Below are positions 12,735 to 14,632 of a stretch of 14,632 nt of DNA, one piece after another. The stretch spans positions 1 to 14,632 of the forward strand of contig CAZPWQ010000091.1 of assembly GCA_964590495.1 (NCBI GenBank). The letters run 5' to 3'. The position numbers and the translations under genes were made by a program. The notes beneath the pieces are model-generated. The model was not told the origin of the DNA and searched no databases. It was given only the letters and a program-made list of their open reading frames with translations. Each line of letters opens with the position of its first letter. Position 1 is the first letter of the stretch. The DNA comes from CAZPWQ01 sp964590495. Its GTDB lineage: Bacteria; Bacteroidota; Rhodothermia; Balneolales; Balneolaceae.

Positions 12735-14183
12735 ATGCCCGATAGACATCTAAAAATAATTATTATCGAAGATACACAAACGGATGCCGATCTTTTAATC
12801 CGCCGGCTCCGGAAGTACAATTTTAAATTCGACTATCACCAGGTTCAAAATGCGAAAGAGTTAAAAGAAGTTCTGGTGCAAGAGAATATCGATGTCGTTA
12901 TCTCGGATTTCAATTTGCCAGCATTTGATGGAACAGAAGCTCTTCAAATAGTCAGGGACCATGACCCGATGATACCGTTCATACTGTTATCGGGTACTAT
13001 CAACCAGGAGCAGGAAACTGAAATCCTGCAACTGGGAGCCGATGAAGTAATTATGAAATCAAATCTTAACCGGCTGCATTTTGCCGTCCGCCGGGTTTTG
13101 TATGAAAATGAGAATAAAAAACAGTTGAAGCTGCTGGAATCAGTCGTCACCAATACCAATGATGCTGTTATTATCCTGGAAGCAGAATCAAATGATTTGC
13201 CGGGCCGTAAAATAGTTTATGTAAATGATGCTTTGACCAAAATGACCGGCTATTCCAAAGAAGAGATCATCGGGAGAACAACAAATGTATTCAATGGACC
13301 GGAAACGGATAAAAAAAAGCTCCGGGAACTTGGTGAGGCGATGGACCGGTGGGAGTCGCATGAGGTTGAAATTATCAACTATAAAAAATGCGGCACAGAG
13401 TTTTGGGTAAATGTTTCAGTCATTCCCGTTGCTGATTCAAAAGGAGGGCATAGTCACTGGATTTGTATAGAGAGAGAGATTACGGACCGTATTAAAAGGG
13501 AACAGGAAATACGTGAATCATTAAATGAGAAGGAAGTATTACTGGCTGAAGTACACCACAGGGTAAAAAATAATCTGGCTGTGGTCTCGGGTTTTCTCCA
13601 GCTGGAGCGGTTCCAATCGGAATCTCCCGCGATTCAGGACATCCTGCGAAAAGCTGAGCTGCGGATAAAATCGATCGCAACTATTCATGAAAATTTATAC
13701 AACACGGATAATTTCGCTGCTATAGAATCGGCACACTATATTGATGATATTATAAACTCCATACAAGATTCGTTTGAATCGAAATTTAAAAATATCAGCC
13801 TGGAAAAAAATATTGAGGATTTTTCCCTGAATGTAAATCAGGCTATACCTTTCGGCCTGATTATCAATGAGTTATTGAGTAATATCTATAAACATGCTTT
13901 TAAAGGCCGAAAAAGTGGTCAAATCACAATAGAGGTAACAGAGAAATATGATATTATAACGTTAGTGATTGCTGATAACGGTGTCGGCTTACCTGAGAAT
14001 ATTAACTATAAAGAGGGTGGTAATCTGGGATTTACTATTGTTAAAACATTGGTGAGTCAACTAAAAGGTACTGATAATATACTGGATGACGATGGTTTTA
14101 CCTTTCAGTTGAAATTCAGGAAGAGTGATAAAAAAGGTTCTGCCAGTGCTATTCATTTGAAAGGACCTGCCCGGGAATCTTAA
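12735..14183 (+). CDS. REC-PAS-HisKA_2 sensor histidine kinase
   Basis: The 482-residue cytoplasmic protein combines three parts. Residues 5-125 form a receiver with E12-D13, phospho-acceptor D58 in VISDFNLP, S86 in LLSGT and K108. Residues about 131-253 form a PAS domain of the LOV-like outline (KIVYVNDALTKMTGY, GRT) ending in ICIEREITDR. It lacks the GRNCRFLQ motif that holds flavin, having GRTTNVFNG instead, so it is not a blue-light sensor of that kind. The kinase is of the HisKA_2 type, with EVHHRVKNNL (phosphoacceptor among H274-H275) and an ATPase domain with INELLSNIYKHAF and IADNGVGLPE. The receiver at the front implies that it is itself controlled by phosphorylation from another kinase, perhaps the one at 608-2128. 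A link with the bacteriocin genes is possible but not shown. Confidence 0.92.
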   Translation: MPDRHLKIIIIEDTQTDADLLIRRLRKYNFKFDYHQVQNAKELKEVLVQENIDVVISDFNLPAFDGTEALQIVRDHDPMIPFILLSGTINQEQETEILQLGADEVIMKSNLNRLHFAVRRVLYENENKKQLKLLESVVTNTNDAVIILEAESNDLPGRKIVYVNDALTKMTGYSKEEIIGRTTNVFNGPETDKKKLRELGEAMDRWESHEVEIINYKKCGTEFWVNVSVIPVADSKGGHSHWICIEREITDRIKREQEIRESLNEKEVLLAEVHHRVKNNLAVVSGFLQLERFQSESPAIQDILRKAELRIKSIATIHENLYNTDNFAAIESAHYIDDIINSIQDSFESKFKNISLEKNIEDFSLNVNQAIPFGLIINELLSNIYKHAFKGRKSGQITIEVTEKYDIITLVIADNGVGLPENINYKEGGNLGFTIVKTLVSQLKGTDNILDDDGFTFQLKFRKSDKKGSASAIHLKGPARES

Positions 14184-14228
14184 TGTCCTCTGTTTCTTTA
14201 GCCACAGGTCTCACCGGTACGATTGTTT

Positions 14229-14370
14229 TCAGCCGCGGATTGACAAGGATAGGGACGGATGAAGGGCCAATTACCGGCTTTGGGTAATCCAGTGCGAAAG
14301 TGGAACATCAGTTTTAATCTGTGACTGAAAAACATACAAACCATTGCCATCCGCGCCAATCCGCGACTGA
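14229..14370. repeat. Large imperfect inverted repeat (MITE-like)
   Basis: The 22 bases at 14229-14250 match the reverse complement of 14349-14370 at 18 positions, sharing TCAG, CGCGGATTG and GGAT. The arms enclose about 100 bases with no gene. The arm sequence belongs to the GCCGCGGATT..GGAT family of intergenic repeats of this bacterial group. Between the kinase stop (14183) and the SPW gene end (14463) nothing else is seen. Confidence 0.65.
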
Positions 14371-14462
14371 TTTTTTTAACAGCACCTCCTGCCTGCTGAC
14401 CAGACACACCGTGTATTTGTGGTAGAAACATTAACGGCAGACTACGAATCTTATAAAAAAAA

Positions 14463-14632
14463 TTAAACTGTTTCACGACTCCGGGATACTATGGCGGAAT
14501 ATGGATCAGTCATCAAGGCTGCTCCTATTTCAAGCAAACCCACGATCAGGTGAGGTAAATACACAAGATCAGCGAAATCGAACAACCATGGAGAGAGGGC
14601 TAAAAACAATCCTGCTATCCCGTCAATCCACA
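14463..14632 (-). CDS. SPW-repeat membrane protein, C-terminal end (partial)
   Basis: Reading the minus strand from the window edge, an open frame of 55 codons runs to a TAA at 14463-14465. The start lies outside the window. It encodes the typical second SPW repeat: WIDGIAGLFLALSPWLF (with the SPW signature), FADLVYLPHLIVGLLEIG, and AALMTDPYS, ending in the usual Ser/Arg-rich tail. SPW-repeat proteins are small inner-membrane proteins of about 120-130 residues with paired hydrophobic repeats; their function is not known. The gene faces the hybrid kinase gene tail-to-tail. Confidence 0.85.
   Translation of the reverse strand, partial: WIDGIAGLFLALSPWLFDFADLVYLPHLIVGLLEIGAALMTDPYSAIVSRSRETV

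Noticed and set aside
12735..14183. LOV-type blue-light receptor kinase
   Set aside because: The PAS domain resembles LOV in outline, but the flavin-binding cysteine motif is absent (GRTTNVFNG at that place).
14198..14476. 92-codon minus-strand frame
   Set aside because: It runs through the inverted repeat and overlaps the end of the SPW gene; no motif is present.
1..14632. CRISPR array, tRNA, rRNA or phage genes
   Set aside because: No regularly spaced short direct repeats, no cloverleaf with CCA-type end, and no ribosomal or phage structural sequences were recognised in the window.

Overview
The window looks like a chromosomal accessory region from a Gram-negative bacterium of the Bacteroidota/Balneolota side of the FCB group. 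This is an inference from gene style: two PAS-type hybrid or histidine-kinase systems, a REP-associated transposase, SPW-repeat protein, TlpA-like thioredoxin, weak Shine-Dalgarno sequences and lipoproteins. No marker gene is present to settle the phylum.

Layout. 1-607: intergenic DNA with two copies of a palindromic repeat. 608-2514: a PAS-PAS histidine kinase translationally overlapped with a single-domain response regulator. 2515-3369: a 44-residue membrane peptide and a small lipoprotein on the minus strand. 3543-4440: a RAYT transposase gene bracketed by two direct copies of a REP-type hairpin element. 4450-6090: two tandem modules, each with ECF-sigma-like promoter elements and a small stand-alone AraC-type DNA-binding protein; the first also carries a lipoprotein gene that has lost its start. 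6113-12390: a bacteriocin-type locus. 12391-14183: a REC-PAS-HisKA_2 kinase. 14229-14632: a large inverted repeat and the C-terminal end of an SPW-repeat protein on the minus strand.

The main system is the bacteriocin-type locus. It has a 55-residue double-glycine precursor (6289-6456), a permease/ATPase ABC pair (6523-8158), a second precursor with almost the same leader but a frameshifted core (8399-8567), an unrecognised multi-pass membrane protein (8817-9518), a membrane-anchored thioredoxin-like protein with a CKFC motif (9590-10108) and a C39-peptidase ABC exporter (10201-12390). The inferred pathway is that the exporter cuts the leader after GG and moves the core across the inner membrane, the thioredoxin-like protein handles the two conserved core cysteines, and the small ABC transporter and/or the membrane protein gives self-protection. 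No HlyD-type adaptor is seen. The two AraC-like proteins just upstream are the most likely local regulators. The 6480-8400 block is visibly AT-richer than its flanks, which suggests acquisition by transfer.

The most useful non-gene observations are four promoter-like elements with identical 22-base spacing, a dispersed 120-base repeat that precedes the second precursor and also follows the first AraC gene, a long hairpin upstream of the first precursor, and a strong terminator placed between that precursor and the permease gene.
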